From the NCBI GenBank assembly GCA_035686305.1, contig DASRZP010000074.1, forward strand, positions 1 through 35,720: 35,720 nucleotides of DNA, in the 5' to 3' direction. Of the stretch, positions 8,486-16,178 are shown piece after piece; position 1 is the stretch's first letter; each line of letters begins with the position of its first letter. Both the position numbers and the translations under genes were made by a program. The notes under the pieces were generated by a model, which had not been told where the DNA came from, ran no database searches, and saw nothing but the letters and a program-made list of their open reading frames with translations. This DNA is from Thermodesulfovibrionales bacterium. Lineage in GTDB: Bacteria; Nitrospirota; Thermodesulfovibrionia; Thermodesulfovibrionales; UBA9159.

Positions 8486-8504
8486 ATTGCGGCTTGTCCG
8501 CAAT
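8486..8504. repeat. degenerate short palindromic repeat (GTCATTGCGG type)
   Basis: ATTGCGG-CTTGT-CCGCAAT forms a perfect 7-bp stem with a 5-base loop, preceded by TGTC and followed by CTTTC. This form resembles widely dispersed intergenic repeats of related genomes. It lies in the 470-bp gene-free stretch 8396-8866. Confidence 0.5.
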
Positions 8505-8564
8505 CTTTCTTCCTAGAGGGATTCACGCCACTGAGGTGCAGAAAGTAGCATGAGGATGGCCATA

Positions 8565-8643
8565 TCCGTCATACCCGCGAAGGCGGGTGTCCAAGTTCTC
8601 TTAAGAAGAACAGATTCCCGACTACTACCTCGGGAATGACGGA
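8565..8643. repeat. 79-bp palindromic intergenic element
   Basis: The ends TCCGTCAT and ATGACGGA are exact inverted repeats. Inside are two hairpins, CCCGC-GAAG-GCGGG and ATTCCCG...CGGGAAT, flanking a near-palindromic centre (GTTCTCTTAAGAAGAAC). This is the architecture of a non-autonomous palindromic repeat or MITE. The rest of the 8396-8790 stretch shows no credible gene. Confidence 0.7.
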
Positions 8644-8790
8644 GTATAAGTATTTTCGAGACGAAGGCGGCGGTAAGACGTTCCCCATGACTTCCTTAGT
8701 AGTCCGTATACCCCGAAGTCGCAGATGTCTTGCTAAGGATACTCCTCCACACCGTGACGCCTTTTCTACGCGATTTACAAGGAATCTGTC

Positions 8791-8819
8791 TTGACACGAC
8801 GCGTGACCTTCACTATAAT
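8791..8819 (+). promoter_or_regulatory. consensus sigma70 promoter
   Basis: TTGACA (8791-8796) and TATAAT (8814-8819) are both perfect hexamers with an ideal 17-base spacer. Transcription would start near 8826, about 40 bases upstream of the broken DUF2971 gene, and could continue into hicBA. Confidence 0.85.
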
Positions 8820-8866
8820 TCCTTTGCCTGGAAGAAAGATAACAAGTGATGTTAACCAGGTAATCA

Positions 8867-9562
8867 ATGATTTACAAGTATTGCAGGATCGACGGTTTTG
8901 ATATCCTCATCAATTCCCGTTTACGGCTCAGCAGAATTGCTGGTTTGAATGATCCGTTTGAATTAGCGTTCGGCATAGATGAGGATGGCGCATATCTGAA
9001 TATCCAAAATGAGTACCGGGAAGATCCATATCTAATGCAGACGTGGATCTCCGTCCTGGATGAACGCGGCATTTCCTATGATCAGGCATCACCTGCGGAT
9101 ATTTTGGACAAATTTACCGAGTTCCAAATAAGCGATTTCCGAAGTCTCCCTAACATCCTGAGGGAAAGGTGGAACCAGAGCATGGGAATAGCATGCATGT
9201 CGGAGGCTGTGGATGTAATTCAGATGTGGGCGCACTACACCGACAATCACAAGGGCATTGTCGTGGGCTTATAAGAAAGTGAATTCGTGAGGGATAGGGA
9301 AGCCGTTATTACAGTATGCTATCGAGACAAAATGGTGCTGCTGCCGGTTACTGGACATCCTGCAAGACTGGACGAATATGCGGCGAAGTGCTTTCGTGAA
9401 GTATTGGGCCGAAAAGAAACTAATTGGGGCTATGAGAAGGAAATACGGCTATATGGAAGTCTGCAAGAGCAGGAAAAAGATGGACATTACTACATTGAAG
9501 TGCCAAGGTCAGCCATTAAGGAAGTCTATCTGGGGTTGCGATCAGACGACTTGAAGGTATAA
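8867..9562 (+). pseudogene. DUF2971 family gene interrupted by one in-frame stop
   Basis: The N-terminal part shows the DUF2971 signatures: an early LINSRLRLSRIAGLNDPFEL (Asn-Asp-Pro-Phe-Glu) and a later IQMWAHYTDNHKGIVVGL. The frame then meets TAA at 9272-9274 and continues without frameshift (EFVRDREAVITVCYRD, later YEKEIRLYG) to a stop at 9562. The two halves together make about 231 residues, a normal family length, so one nonsense change or sequencing error explains the break. DUF2971 proteins are often linked to defence or mobile loci; their biochemical role is unknown. It sits behind a consensus promoter and just upstream of hicBA. Confidence 0.8.
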
Positions 9563-9582
9563 TATAGCCGAAAGGAGGAGAC

Positions 9583-9804
9583 ATGACACAAAAATTAACG
9601 GCAATCATAGAAAAAGAAAATGATGGGTACGTTTCTCTGTGTCCTGAGCTTGATATCGCAAGCCAAGGCAATACCATCGAGGCGGCACGTGATAACCTCA
9701 AGGAAGCACTTGAGTTATTTTTTGAGACCGCATCTCGCGAAGAGATAAAGGAGCGTCTTCATGGAGAAATCTTTGTGACGCAGGTCGAGGTTGCTGTCGG
9801 GTAA
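9583..9804 (+). CDS. hicB: HicB-family antitoxin
   Basis: A type II antitoxin of the HicB-like fold, predicted to bind and neutralise the adjacent HicA. The protein of 73 residues reads IIEKENDGYVSLCPELDIAS, the usual first beta-strands with the CPEL(D) turn, then GNTIEAARDNLKEALELFFE. No separate DNA-binding domain is present, so it is the minimal form. A Shine-Dalgarno AAAGGAGG precedes the ATG. It overlaps hicA by 14 bases with antitoxin first, the opposite of the E. coli order. Confidence 0.9.
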   Translation: MTQKLTAIIEKENDGYVSLCPELDIASQGNTIEAARDNLKEALELFFETASREEIKERLHGEIFVTQVEVAVG

Positions 9805-10018
9805 ACTGCGCATACTCTCTGGAAAAGAAGTATGCGAGATTCTTGCTCGATACGGCTTCTCTGAGGTTAGAAGAAGGGGAAGCCACATAATTATGCAAAA
9901 GAAACTTTCCAGCGGCACAATCACTGTCCCCGTCCCAAACCATAATGAAATCAGAATCGGAACCCTGCAATCCATCATTCGTCAGTCCGGAGTTCCCCAC
10001 TCAGAATTTGAATCGTAA
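9791..10018 (+). CDS. hicA: HicA-family mRNA interferase toxin
   Basis: HicA toxins are small dsRBD-fold ribonucleases that cleave mRNA. The protein of 75 residues contains RILSGKEVCEILARYGF, the catalytic His in RRRGSHIIMQ and a basic C-terminal part ending in IRQSGV. All these match the family. The likely start is the TTG at 9791 inside hicB, since no ATG or GTG fits and family members start a few residues before LSGKE. The conserved GSH indicates an intact active site. Confidence 0.88.
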   Translation: MLSGKLRILSGKEVCEILARYGFSEVRRRGSHIIMQKKLSSGTITVPVPNHNEIRIGTLQSIIRQSGVPHSEFES

Positions 10019-10087
10019 GTAAAAGCGGATAAACTCAGGGTTAAGGCAATCTCGATACAGACTGAGAATTGATTGTTCCTATGATTG

Positions 10088-11041
10088 TTAGAAGGCGTCC
10101 TCCTGGAAAAAGGCCTTGAACCGCTCATTGAACGATTCCTTGGTGAAATGAAAGTTCTGTGTGCCGTACACCTCGACGGAATATGCGGCGCAGAGGGAAC
10201 CCATCCTTGCCGCATGGGTAATGTCGCTGTCCGGCAACAGAAGCCCCTTGATGAGTCCTGCCCGGTAGGCATCGCCCGCGCCGGTGGGGTCGCAGACCTT
10301 CTCGGGTTTGACTGCTGGGATCTCGATCACCCTCTTGCCGCCGTTCTCTGCCACTGTTATTGTCGAGCCATATTCACCCTTTGTTGTGACGAGAGCCCCC
10401 GTCTTTTCCAGGATATCATCGATAGTCAGTGCGGTCTTTTTCAGGGTCATCTCGATTTCATAGTCATTACAGATGAATATCCTTGAACCGTCAATCATTT
10501 CGGTCAACTGGTCTGCTGCCCACCCGGGCAGCGACTGACCGGGGTCAAAGATATAATCAATGCTCTTCTTCTTGTACGCTCTCGAGAAGGTAAGCATATC
10601 GTCGAGGTTGCCGGGAGAAATAATCGCAAGGGCGTTGTCGGGATCAAGGGGATCGAAATCGAAGCGTGCAGGGAATTTCATGGCGCCGGGATTAAAGGCG
10701 GTGATCTGATTGTCCGATTGATCGGTCGTTATATACGCTCCTGCCGTAAGTTCGTCGGGAATGATTCTAACGTAGTCTGTGGGGATACCCTGCTTTGAGA
10801 ACCACTCTCCATAGGACTTGAAATCACGTCCTGCGGAAGCGATCACCGTCGGACTTTCACCGAGAAGGGAAAGGGCATAGGCGATATTGCCTGCGGTCCC
10901 CCCAAAATTCTCTCTCATCCCGTTGATCGAAAAACAGACGTTGAGGATATGGATCTTGTCAGGGAATATATGGTCAGAGAATTTTCCCGGGAAATCCATA
11001 ATCCTGTCATACGCAAGGGAACCGGAAACAAGGATGTTCAT
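10088..11041 (-). CDS. PfkB-family carbohydrate (ribokinase/adenosine kinase-like) kinase
   Basis: A ribokinase-superfamily sugar or nucleoside kinase. It shows the N-terminal substrate motif FGGTAGNIAYALSLLG and the C-terminal catalytic/anion-hole motif DPTGAGDAYRAG with its Asp base, in 317 residues. The substrate cannot be told from sequence; related proteins are annotated as adenosine kinase-like. GGAGGAGAT precedes the ATG. It is downstream of the APH-like kinase gene on the same strand, so it is probably the last gene of the uvrC operon. No clear terminator is seen in the convergent gap with hicA. Confidence 0.88.
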   Translation of the reverse strand: MNILVSGSLAYDRIMDFPGKFSDHIFPDKIHILNVCFSINGMRENFGGTAGNIAYALSLLGESPTVIASAGRDFKSYGEWFSKQGIPTDYVRIIPDELTAGAYITTDQSDNQITAFNPGAMKFPARFDFDPLDPDNALAIISPGNLDDMLTFSRAYKKKSIDYIFDPGQSLPGWAADQLTEMIDGSRIFICNDYEIEMTLKKTALTIDDILEKTGALVTTKGEYGSTITVAENGGKRVIEIPAVKPEKVCDPTGAGDAYRAGLIKGLLLPDSDITHAARMGSLCAAYSVEVYGTQNFHFTKESFNERFKAFFQEDAF

Positions 11042-11087
11042 ATCTCCTCCTTATGAATCTTTTTACCCATGAAGCGGGACATTTATT

Positions 11088-12125
11088 CTACAACAGATAG
11101 TCAGGAGCCTCTTCAGGTTCGAACCTCTCAGAGGCAAGGACATTGTTCACAAACCTGAAGATCTTTGCCCGCTGCCCGTCAGTAAGTTCGGGATAGAAAC
11201 GTGGATTCGCTACAACCGCACCTCTGAAGGCATAAAAGGGCCCGAGGACATTCAACAGCTCATCATCGCCGGTGAGTTCTCTGTACCGTTTGAAGAAGAG
11301 TTTCAGGGCTTCAAGATAGGCCCCCTCCAGAGTACTGCGATGCCTCACCGAGGAAAAGATGTAGTTTATGGTGAGTGCTGTGACATCGTCGGCAGCGTCA
11401 CCCCAGGGGCCCCGGCTCCTGTCGAGGAGAACCAACTCCTTCCCCTGGAACCATATGTTGCCGGGATGAAAATCACCATGGACCTGGCAGAGTCTCTTAT
11501 GGAGAGGTTTCAGCCTCGCCCGCCAGTCGATGCACCGCTTCTCAATCTCTGCCATCTCTTCGTACCGCAAAACACCGTCAGGATAGGAATCGAAAACGCC
11601 CATGAGACATTCGCCGTGACCGATAATGTCACGGATCTTCCTCCGGTACAGCGTGCACGAGTCTCTCTTCACGGCATGAATCCGGCTGAGATATGCCGCC
11701 AAAAGAGCTATCTTCTCTCTGTCTCCCTCCGTAAGATTATCTCTCCCTTTCATCTCCTTGAGGTCACAAAAGTAACTGACACCCTCAACCTTCTCCATGA
11801 GGAGAAAATACTCTCTGCCGCCGCCGATCGATCTGAGAGAGCCATCTTCCTTAAGAGAGAGGACATCGATCGGCTTCACATGTCTGGGAAGGTTTCCATA
11901 TTCATCCAAGGCGAGAAGAAAGACCGAGGCCCTGTCGGAGGGGTAGTCATGGCCGAGGCCCTCTGAGGAGATACCTTTCAGGACACAGATCCGCCTCTCC
12001 TTCCCGTTCTCAATCTCGAGGAGAGAGCCGGTCCCGTGGACCCCTGCACCGAGTTTCCTGAATTCTACGAGACGCGTCCCAGGGCCAAGGGCCTCTCTAA
12101 AGTAAGCTTCGAGGGCCTCGCGCAT
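11088..12125 (-). CDS. APH/choline kinase-type phosphotransferase
   Basis: A 345-residue protein with the aminoglycoside-phosphotransferase kinase fold. The Brenner-type catalytic motif reads QVHGDFHPGNIWF, followed by the metal-binding LLDRSRGPWGDAADD. The N-terminal lobe has FRKLGAGVHGTGS and an LKGIS strand. Family members phosphorylate small molecules. The substrate here is unknown, and resistance is not implied. Only one base separates it from the upstream coiled-coil gene, and it begins about 550 bases after uvrC ends. Confidence 0.8.
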   Translation of the reverse strand: MREALEAYFREALGPGTRLVEFRKLGAGVHGTGSLLEIENGKERRICVLKGISSEGLGHDYPSDRASVFLLALDEYGNLPRHVKPIDVLSLKEDGSLRSIGGGREYFLLMEKVEGVSYFCDLKEMKGRDNLTEGDREKIALLAAYLSRIHAVKRDSCTLYRRKIRDIIGHGECLMGVFDSYPDGVLRYEEMAEIEKRCIDWRARLKPLHKRLCQVHGDFHPGNIWFQGKELVLLDRSRGPWGDAADDVTALTINYIFSSVRHRSTLEGAYLEALKLFFKRYRELTGDDELLNVLGPFYAFRGAVVANPRFYPELTDGQRAKIFRFVNNVLASERFEPEEAPDYLL

Positions 12126-12126
12126 C

Positions 12127-12672
12127 TTATTCGAGGGTTTTGAGTTCGCTTTCGATACGTGTCTTGCGCTGGGTAAGCTCGTCCTTTCTCTGCTGGATTG
12201 TGGAGAGTTCCTGCTGGAGCGGCTCCAATTCCCTTTCGAATTGTTTCAACTGCCACCATCGAGGCCGCTTCTGCACCTTCTCGTCTATCGATGACCTCAC
12301 TCGTGCCTCATCATCCTCCGCAGCCTTCAACTCGGCGTTGATGGATTCGAGTTCGGCCCTTAAGGAATCCGCCCTCGCATCTCTTGTCTCGGGCTGCACA
12401 GGAGCAGCCGGTGCCTCCGCCGGTCTCTCTTCGACCGACGGAGCCTTGGATCGGAAGTCCTTCTCAGGGACATCTGCTTCTTCAATCCTCAGGACGTCTC
12501 TTTCGGGCAGGGTGACCATGCCTCCGCCAAAATAAACAACGATATCCTTGTTCTCTTTCTCGTAGGATTTGACACCCGTTATCACGGACCCGTTCTTGAG
12601 ATAGATCTTGTACGCCGCTTCAGAAGAAAGGGGAAACAAAAGGACTACGACTAAGAGCAGTATCTGGACCAT
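12127..12672 (-). CDS. exported protein with short N-terminal beta domain and C-terminal coiled coil
   Basis: No known family is recognised. The 181 residues begin with a signal peptide (about 1-19, hydrophobic, ending SEAA). A region with YKIYLKNGSVITGVKSYE and VTLPERDVLRIEE follows, resembling small Sm/SH3-like exported domains. Then come a Pro/Ala-rich linker and a long Glu/Lys/Gln heptad region (about 105-181), a predicted coiled coil. The ribosome site GGAGG lies in the end of uvrC, six bases upstream. A periplasmic location is inferred. Confidence 0.72.
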   Translation of the reverse strand: MVQILLLVVVLLFPLSSEAAYKIYLKNGSVITGVKSYEKENKDIVVYFGGGMVTLPERDVLRIEEADVPEKDFRSKAPSVEERPAEAPAAPVQPETRDARADSLRAELESINAELKAAEDDEARVRSSIDEKVQKRPRWWQLKQFERELEPLQQELSTIQQRKDELTQRKTRIESELKTLE

Positions 12673-12677
12673 ATCAC

Positions 12678-14465
12678 TCAGAGCCTCCTCAATCCACGCA
12701 AAAGGGTTTCGGCAATCTTTCTGTTGAACCCTTTGATTCTTGCAATCTCCTCAATAGTAGCATTTCTTATGCTCTCTATACTATCAAAATATCGCAAGAG
12801 TTCAAGCCTCCTCTTCTTTCCGATCCCCTTGACCCTTTCGAGAGGCGACTCGCTCATCCTCTTGTCTCTCAGTTTCCTATGGTAGGTTATCGCAAACCTG
12901 TGCACTTCGTCGCGGATCTTTTTCAGAACAAGCGATGGTTGACTTCTATCCTCAAGATCGATCACCTCTGATGAGACTGTTATTGCCCTGTCAGGATCTT
13001 TGGCCACTGCAACAAGCATCGGCGGGTTCCCGTCGCCCCCTGTGATTTTCCTTGTTTCAACGACGCGTTGCGCTATGTCGAGCTGCCCCCTCCCTCCGTC
13101 GATCACGATGAGATCAGGGACGTTTTCGCCGAGGTTGCTCAGGACCCTCGTCACGAGCTCATCCATCATGGCATAGTCATCGATGCCGGAAACTCCCTTT
13201 ATCTTCAATCTTCTGTAAAGGTCTTTTACAAAGTCTCCCCCTGACCAGCAAATAAAGGCGCCGACCGATTCGCTCCCGGAAATCGTTGAAACGTCAAAGG
13301 CACCGATACCTTGGGGCTGACGGGGAAGATGGAGCCGCTCCTTGATCTCTCCGAGAAGTTCATTCCATCCAGAGACCTTTCTGCTTCTGAGCACCTGGGC
13401 GGCGTTTTCATCGGCCATCTTCAGGAGCTCAAGCTTCTTGCCCCTTTTCGGCACGCCGATCTCGACTCTCCCACCTTTCATGTTCCGTAACCATGCCGTG
13501 AGATTCTTCAGGTCATCCGGCCTGCTTCCGGCGACAATCTCTCCAGGAGGGATGATCTCCTTCATATAGAACATCTCGATGAAGCCGTGGAGAATTTCCC
13601 CGATCGGCAAATTTCCCCCATCCGTTATATAAAAGTCCCTTGTGCCGACGAGAATGCCCTTTCTCACAAAAAAGACGTCAAAGAGAGCATCAGTCCCGTC
13701 GGAATAAAAACCTATGACATCGATATCTCCGAGCTCGGGCGCTACGACCCTCTGTGATTCCCATACATGCCGTATATTGTTGATTCGGTCCCTTATCCTC
13801 GCCGCCTCCTCGTACTTGAGTTCGGCAGAGAGCATCGCCATCTTCTCTTCAAGATCCCTGAGGAGTTCCTTCCTTTCACCGCTGAGGAAAAGGCTTACCT
13901 CATTGACTATTTTCATATACTCGTCTCTTGTTATCTTGCCTGAACAGGGGGCGATGCACCTGCCCATCTGGTATTGGATGCAGGGTCGCATCGGTTTATC
14001 GAGGCTGTATCTGCATATCCTGATCGGGAAGTTCCTCCTGATAAAGGAGAGTGCATCCCACATGGTCTGGCTGGGCACGTAGGGGCCGAAATAGCGGGAA
14101 CCGTCCTTTGCTATTCTCCGTATGACCTCCAACCGGGGCCATTCCTCTCCCATCGTGAGTTTCAGGTAGGGGTAGTTCTTATCGTCCCTGAGGATCACAT
14201 TGAACCGCGGCTTATACTGTTTTATAAGATTGGCTTCCAGTACAAGGGCCTCGAGCTCGTTTTCGGTAACAATGTAGGAGAAGTCCTTTATGAGCGTGAC
14301 CATGTGGGCCTTCCTCTGATCGAGGCCCTCGGGTCTCTGAAAATAGGTCTTCAGACGGTTTCTCAGGTTCTTCGCCTTGCCTACATAGATGACCTTTTCT
14401 TTCTGTCCCTTGAAAAGGTAGACGCCCGGATTTTTCGGGGTATGTGAGAGCTTTTCTTCCAGCAT
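12678..14465 (-). CDS. uvrC: excinuclease ABC subunit C
   Basis: UvrC makes both incisions in nucleotide excision repair with UvrA/UvrB. Domains in order are a GIY-YIG nuclease (PGVYLFKGQKEKVIYVGKA), a central Cys-containing region (CIQYQMGRCIAPCSG), a UVR domain (KYEEAARIRDRI), an RNase H-like endonuclease (FDVSTISGSESVG and LIVIDGGRGQLD), and C-terminal helix-hairpin-helix motifs. I start at ATG 14465 (MLEEKLSHTPKNPGVY). A longer GTG start at 14516 would fall inside a repeat element. The protein is 595 residues. Confidence 0.95.
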   Translation of the reverse strand: MLEEKLSHTPKNPGVYLFKGQKEKVIYVGKAKNLRNRLKTYFQRPEGLDQRKAHMVTLIKDFSYIVTENELEALVLEANLIKQYKPRFNVILRDDKNYPYLKLTMGEEWPRLEVIRRIAKDGSRYFGPYVPSQTMWDALSFIRRNFPIRICRYSLDKPMRPCIQYQMGRCIAPCSGKITRDEYMKIVNEVSLFLSGERKELLRDLEEKMAMLSAELKYEEAARIRDRINNIRHVWESQRVVAPELGDIDVIGFYSDGTDALFDVFFVRKGILVGTRDFYITDGGNLPIGEILHGFIEMFYMKEIIPPGEIVAGSRPDDLKNLTAWLRNMKGGRVEIGVPKRGKKLELLKMADENAAQVLRSRKVSGWNELLGEIKERLHLPRQPQGIGAFDVSTISGSESVGAFICWSGGDFVKDLYRRLKIKGVSGIDDYAMMDELVTRVLSNLGENVPDLIVIDGGRGQLDIAQRVVETRKITGGDGNPPMLVAVAKDPDRAITVSSEVIDLEDRSQPSLVLKKIRDEVHRFAITYHRKLRDKRMSESPLERVKGIGKKRRLELLRYFDSIESIRNATIEEIARIKGFNRKIAETLLRGLRRL

Positions 14466-14510
14466 GTATGTCTTACTAGAGTTTCGTATTGTGTTTGAAA
14501 AAGAGGGTAA

Positions 14511-14650
14511 AACCACAGAGGCATAGAGACACAGAGCGCAAGATTGAGAAGGTCCTGCTCAAAAAGACCTCACAACGTCTGAATGTGTTGATCTTTCCTG
14601 CCCTTTTTGTTCCATGTTCCGTTTCTCAGTGCCTCAGCGTCACTGTGGTT
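14511..14650. repeat. 140-bp element with imperfect terminal inverted repeats, upstream of uvrC
   Basis: AACCACAGAGGCATAGAG (from 14511) and its inverted counterpart ending in CACTGTGGTT (at 14650) bracket a 140-bp sequence without a gene. The arms carry ACAGAG-type short repeats. It fills the whole gap between uvrC and the next gene. It looks like a non-autonomous repeat rather than a regulatory region. Confidence 0.65.
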
Positions 14651-14681
14651 CTTTCTCGAACTTCTCCTGGACCCTTTTCCA

Positions 14682-15632
14682 TTACACGTGATTCCGCAGC
14701 ATGAGTTCAAGGGGATGGGTATTCAGGTAATGCTGCCTCTTGAGATAGGGCTCATTGAATTTTCTTACGTAGTGCCTCATGAGGACGATCGGGACGACGA
14801 GCGGTATCAGGCCTGCGTGATACTGACTGATGATCTCGCCTAACTCCCTTTTTTCGTCTGTAGACAGTCGTTCACTGAAATATCCCGCCATGTGCTGCAA
14901 AACATTCGTGTTCTTTTTTGCCGTTGCCGTCAGCCGGAGGCCGTCCATTAATATCTTGAGATATTCGGAGAGAAGCCCTTCGGTCTTATATGCCTTTGCC
15001 CGGGCAACCAATTGCCCGAGGGCGCTGTAATGCCTGGTGCTGTGAGAGAGGATAAGAAGCTTGTGGTCCGTATGGAAGGCTATAAGGTCTCTAACCTTGC
15101 CGCCCCTTCCCCTGAATTCCTTCCATCTCTTGAAGACAAATATTCTCTCGATGAAGTTTTCCCGCAGGTCCGGGTCATGGAGTCTGCCTTCGTCTTCTAC
15201 AGGCATGAGAGGGAACCTGCTCATAAAGGCGCCCGCAAAAACGCCCACTCCTGAGCGGCTTGGGGTTCCCGACTGTCCGTCGACCTTGACGTCTCTCATG
15301 CCTGAACTCGGAGATCTGCTCTTGAATACGAAACCGCAGAGGTCCTGCCTTTCGAGTTCCCTGAGTTTCTTCTCCGCCCAGTGGAGAATCCTTTCCGTGT
15401 GATCGATTCCTGTTTTGACGGTAACAAGCCTGGGTGAAGAGGGATCGCCGGCAAGACGCATCGCCTCCCTCGGTACTGGAAGACCGCTTTCGACTTCGGG
15501 GCACACGGGTATCCAATCAACATATTTCCCCAGGGTGTCGGTGAGGAAGTGGTCTAACTTGTGCCCGCCGTCGTACCGGACTTTCTCGCCGAGAAGGCAC
15601 GAGCTTATCCCGATCCTGATCTTTTGTTCCAT
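14682..15632 (-). CDS. DUF523-DUF1722 fusion (TudS-like Fe-S protein plus YbgA-like domain)
   Basis: The N-terminal DUF523 domain (about 1-150) has three Cys in family positions: C12 in ISSCLLG, C44 in VCPEVESGLPVPREAM and C99 in LCGFVFKSRSPS. In the characterised relative TudS, three such Cys hold a [4Fe-4S] cluster that removes sulfur from thiouracil. The C-terminal DUF1722 domain (about 190-316) resembles E. coli YbgA, with FHTDHKLLILSHS and a final HPLELMLRNHV. The physiological substrate is unknown. Start ATG 15632 (MEQKIRIGISSC) is chosen; the in-frame ATG at 15677 lies in a hairpin loop. Confidence 0.85.
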   Translation of the reverse strand: MEQKIRIGISSCLLGEKVRYDGGHKLDHFLTDTLGKYVDWIPVCPEVESGLPVPREAMRLAGDPSSPRLVTVKTGIDHTERILHWAEKKLRELERQDLCGFVFKSRSPSSGMRDVKVDGQSGTPSRSGVGVFAGAFMSRFPLMPVEDEGRLHDPDLRENFIERIFVFKRWKEFRGRGGKVRDLIAFHTDHKLLILSHSTRHYSALGQLVARAKAYKTEGLLSEYLKILMDGLRLTATAKKNTNVLQHMAGYFSERLSTDEKRELGEIISQYHAGLIPLVVPIVLMRHYVRKFNEPYLKRQHYLNTHPLELMLRNHV

Positions 15633-15666
15633 TTTCTTATTATAAGCGACCAGCGCAGAAATGAAG

Positions 15667-15688
15667 AAGCCCGGCATGTGCCGGGCTT
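15667..15688. terminator. perfect GC-rich hairpin, terminator-like
   Basis: AAGCCCGGCA (15667-15676) and TGCCGGGCTT (15679-15688) pair fully around a two-base loop, followed by TTC on the plus strand. It lies upstream of the DUF523 gene, so on the minus strand it could stop transcripts arriving from the 15.9-26 kb block. Confidence 0.5.
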
Positions 15689-15760
15689 TCGGTTCGCTGC
15701 GAAAAATAGGGATGTGTCCCTAATTCTCTCTAATTCTCCTAATTCGGCGTGTGCCGGAAC

Positions 15761-15825
15761 GAAATAGGGACAGCAACCAATTCAAGATGAGCTCAAAAAC
15801 AATAACGGTCGCTGTCCCTATTTTC
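15761..15825. repeat. REP-like palindrome with AATAGGGACAGC arms
   Basis: GAAATAGGGACAGC (15761-15774) and GCTGTCCCTATTTTC (15811-15825) are inverted with a 36-base centre. A smaller relative, AGGGATGTGTCCCT, lies near 15708-15721, and short TAATTCTC repeats lie between. Such GGGACAG-ended palindromes recall REP elements mobilised by RAYT transposases. No RAYT gene is present here. Confidence 0.6.
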
Positions 15826-15861
15826 TTACCAAAGAGAACCGTCCTTTTCACTTTCCCTTTT

Positions 15862-15879
15862 AGAGGGCAACCACCCTCT
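15862..15879 (-). terminator. short hairpin downstream of the 63-residue orphan
   Basis: AGAGGG (15862-15867) pairs with CCCTCT (15874-15879), followed on the minus strand by AAAAGG, 12 bases past the stop codon. It lacks a T-run and is weak evidence for termination. Confidence 0.3.
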
Positions 15880-15890
15880 CCATCTCACCC

Positions 15891-16082
15891 TCAGTACTGT
15901 TTTCCGAAGACATTAACGCAGGTCGGACTCTGGTTAGACCACACAATGGTACCATAAGTGTTTATCGGTCCAACAAGCGGTTTTGGATCTCTCATCGGCG
16001 AGATCGGTTTACCTTCTGCATCAACGACCTGAACAGTATCATCTTCGTAAATCCTGACACACAAATATTTCTTATCCTTCAT
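15891..16082 (-). CDS. hypothetical 63-residue protein
   Basis: No family recognised. The protein begins MKDKKYLCVRIYEDDTVQVV. It contains two Cys and several Gly/Pro turns, has no signal peptide or membrane segment, and ends NVFGKQY. The ATG at 16082 has a good AAGGAGGGC ribosome site; an upstream TTG at 16118 is not needed. It lies 97 bases after the FecR/barrel gene and could be its last operon partner. The strong ribosome site and sensible composition favour a real gene, but function is unknown. Confidence 0.55.
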   Translation of the reverse strand: MKDKKYLCVRIYEDDTVQVVDAEGKPISPMRDPKPLVGPINTYGTIVWSNQSPTCVNVFGKQY

Positions 16083-16178
16083 TTCTTTGCCCTCCTTCAC
16101 TTTTTGCTTTCTTGGCAATGCTCAAGCGTTACCTAACGCGCAGAAACGATCTCTTCTCACCTCCTTTCCTGATGTGAC

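Noticed and set aside
8396-8866. CRISPR array or small RNA in the repeat-rich gap after atpE
   Set aside because: The repeats are palindromic, of different families and not regularly spaced. No tRNA-like or conserved RNA fold is recognisable.
11088-12125. Antibiotic-resistance aminoglycoside phosphotransferase
   Set aside because: Only the general kinase fold is seen. The chromosomal setting with uvrC and PfkB-type kinase does not indicate a resistance role.
16125-16178. Strong AAAGGAGGTGA on the minus strand between the FecR/barrel gene and the 63-residue gene
   Set aside because: No start codon lies at a proper distance. The GTG within it gives only 12 codons before a stop, so it is not called a gene.
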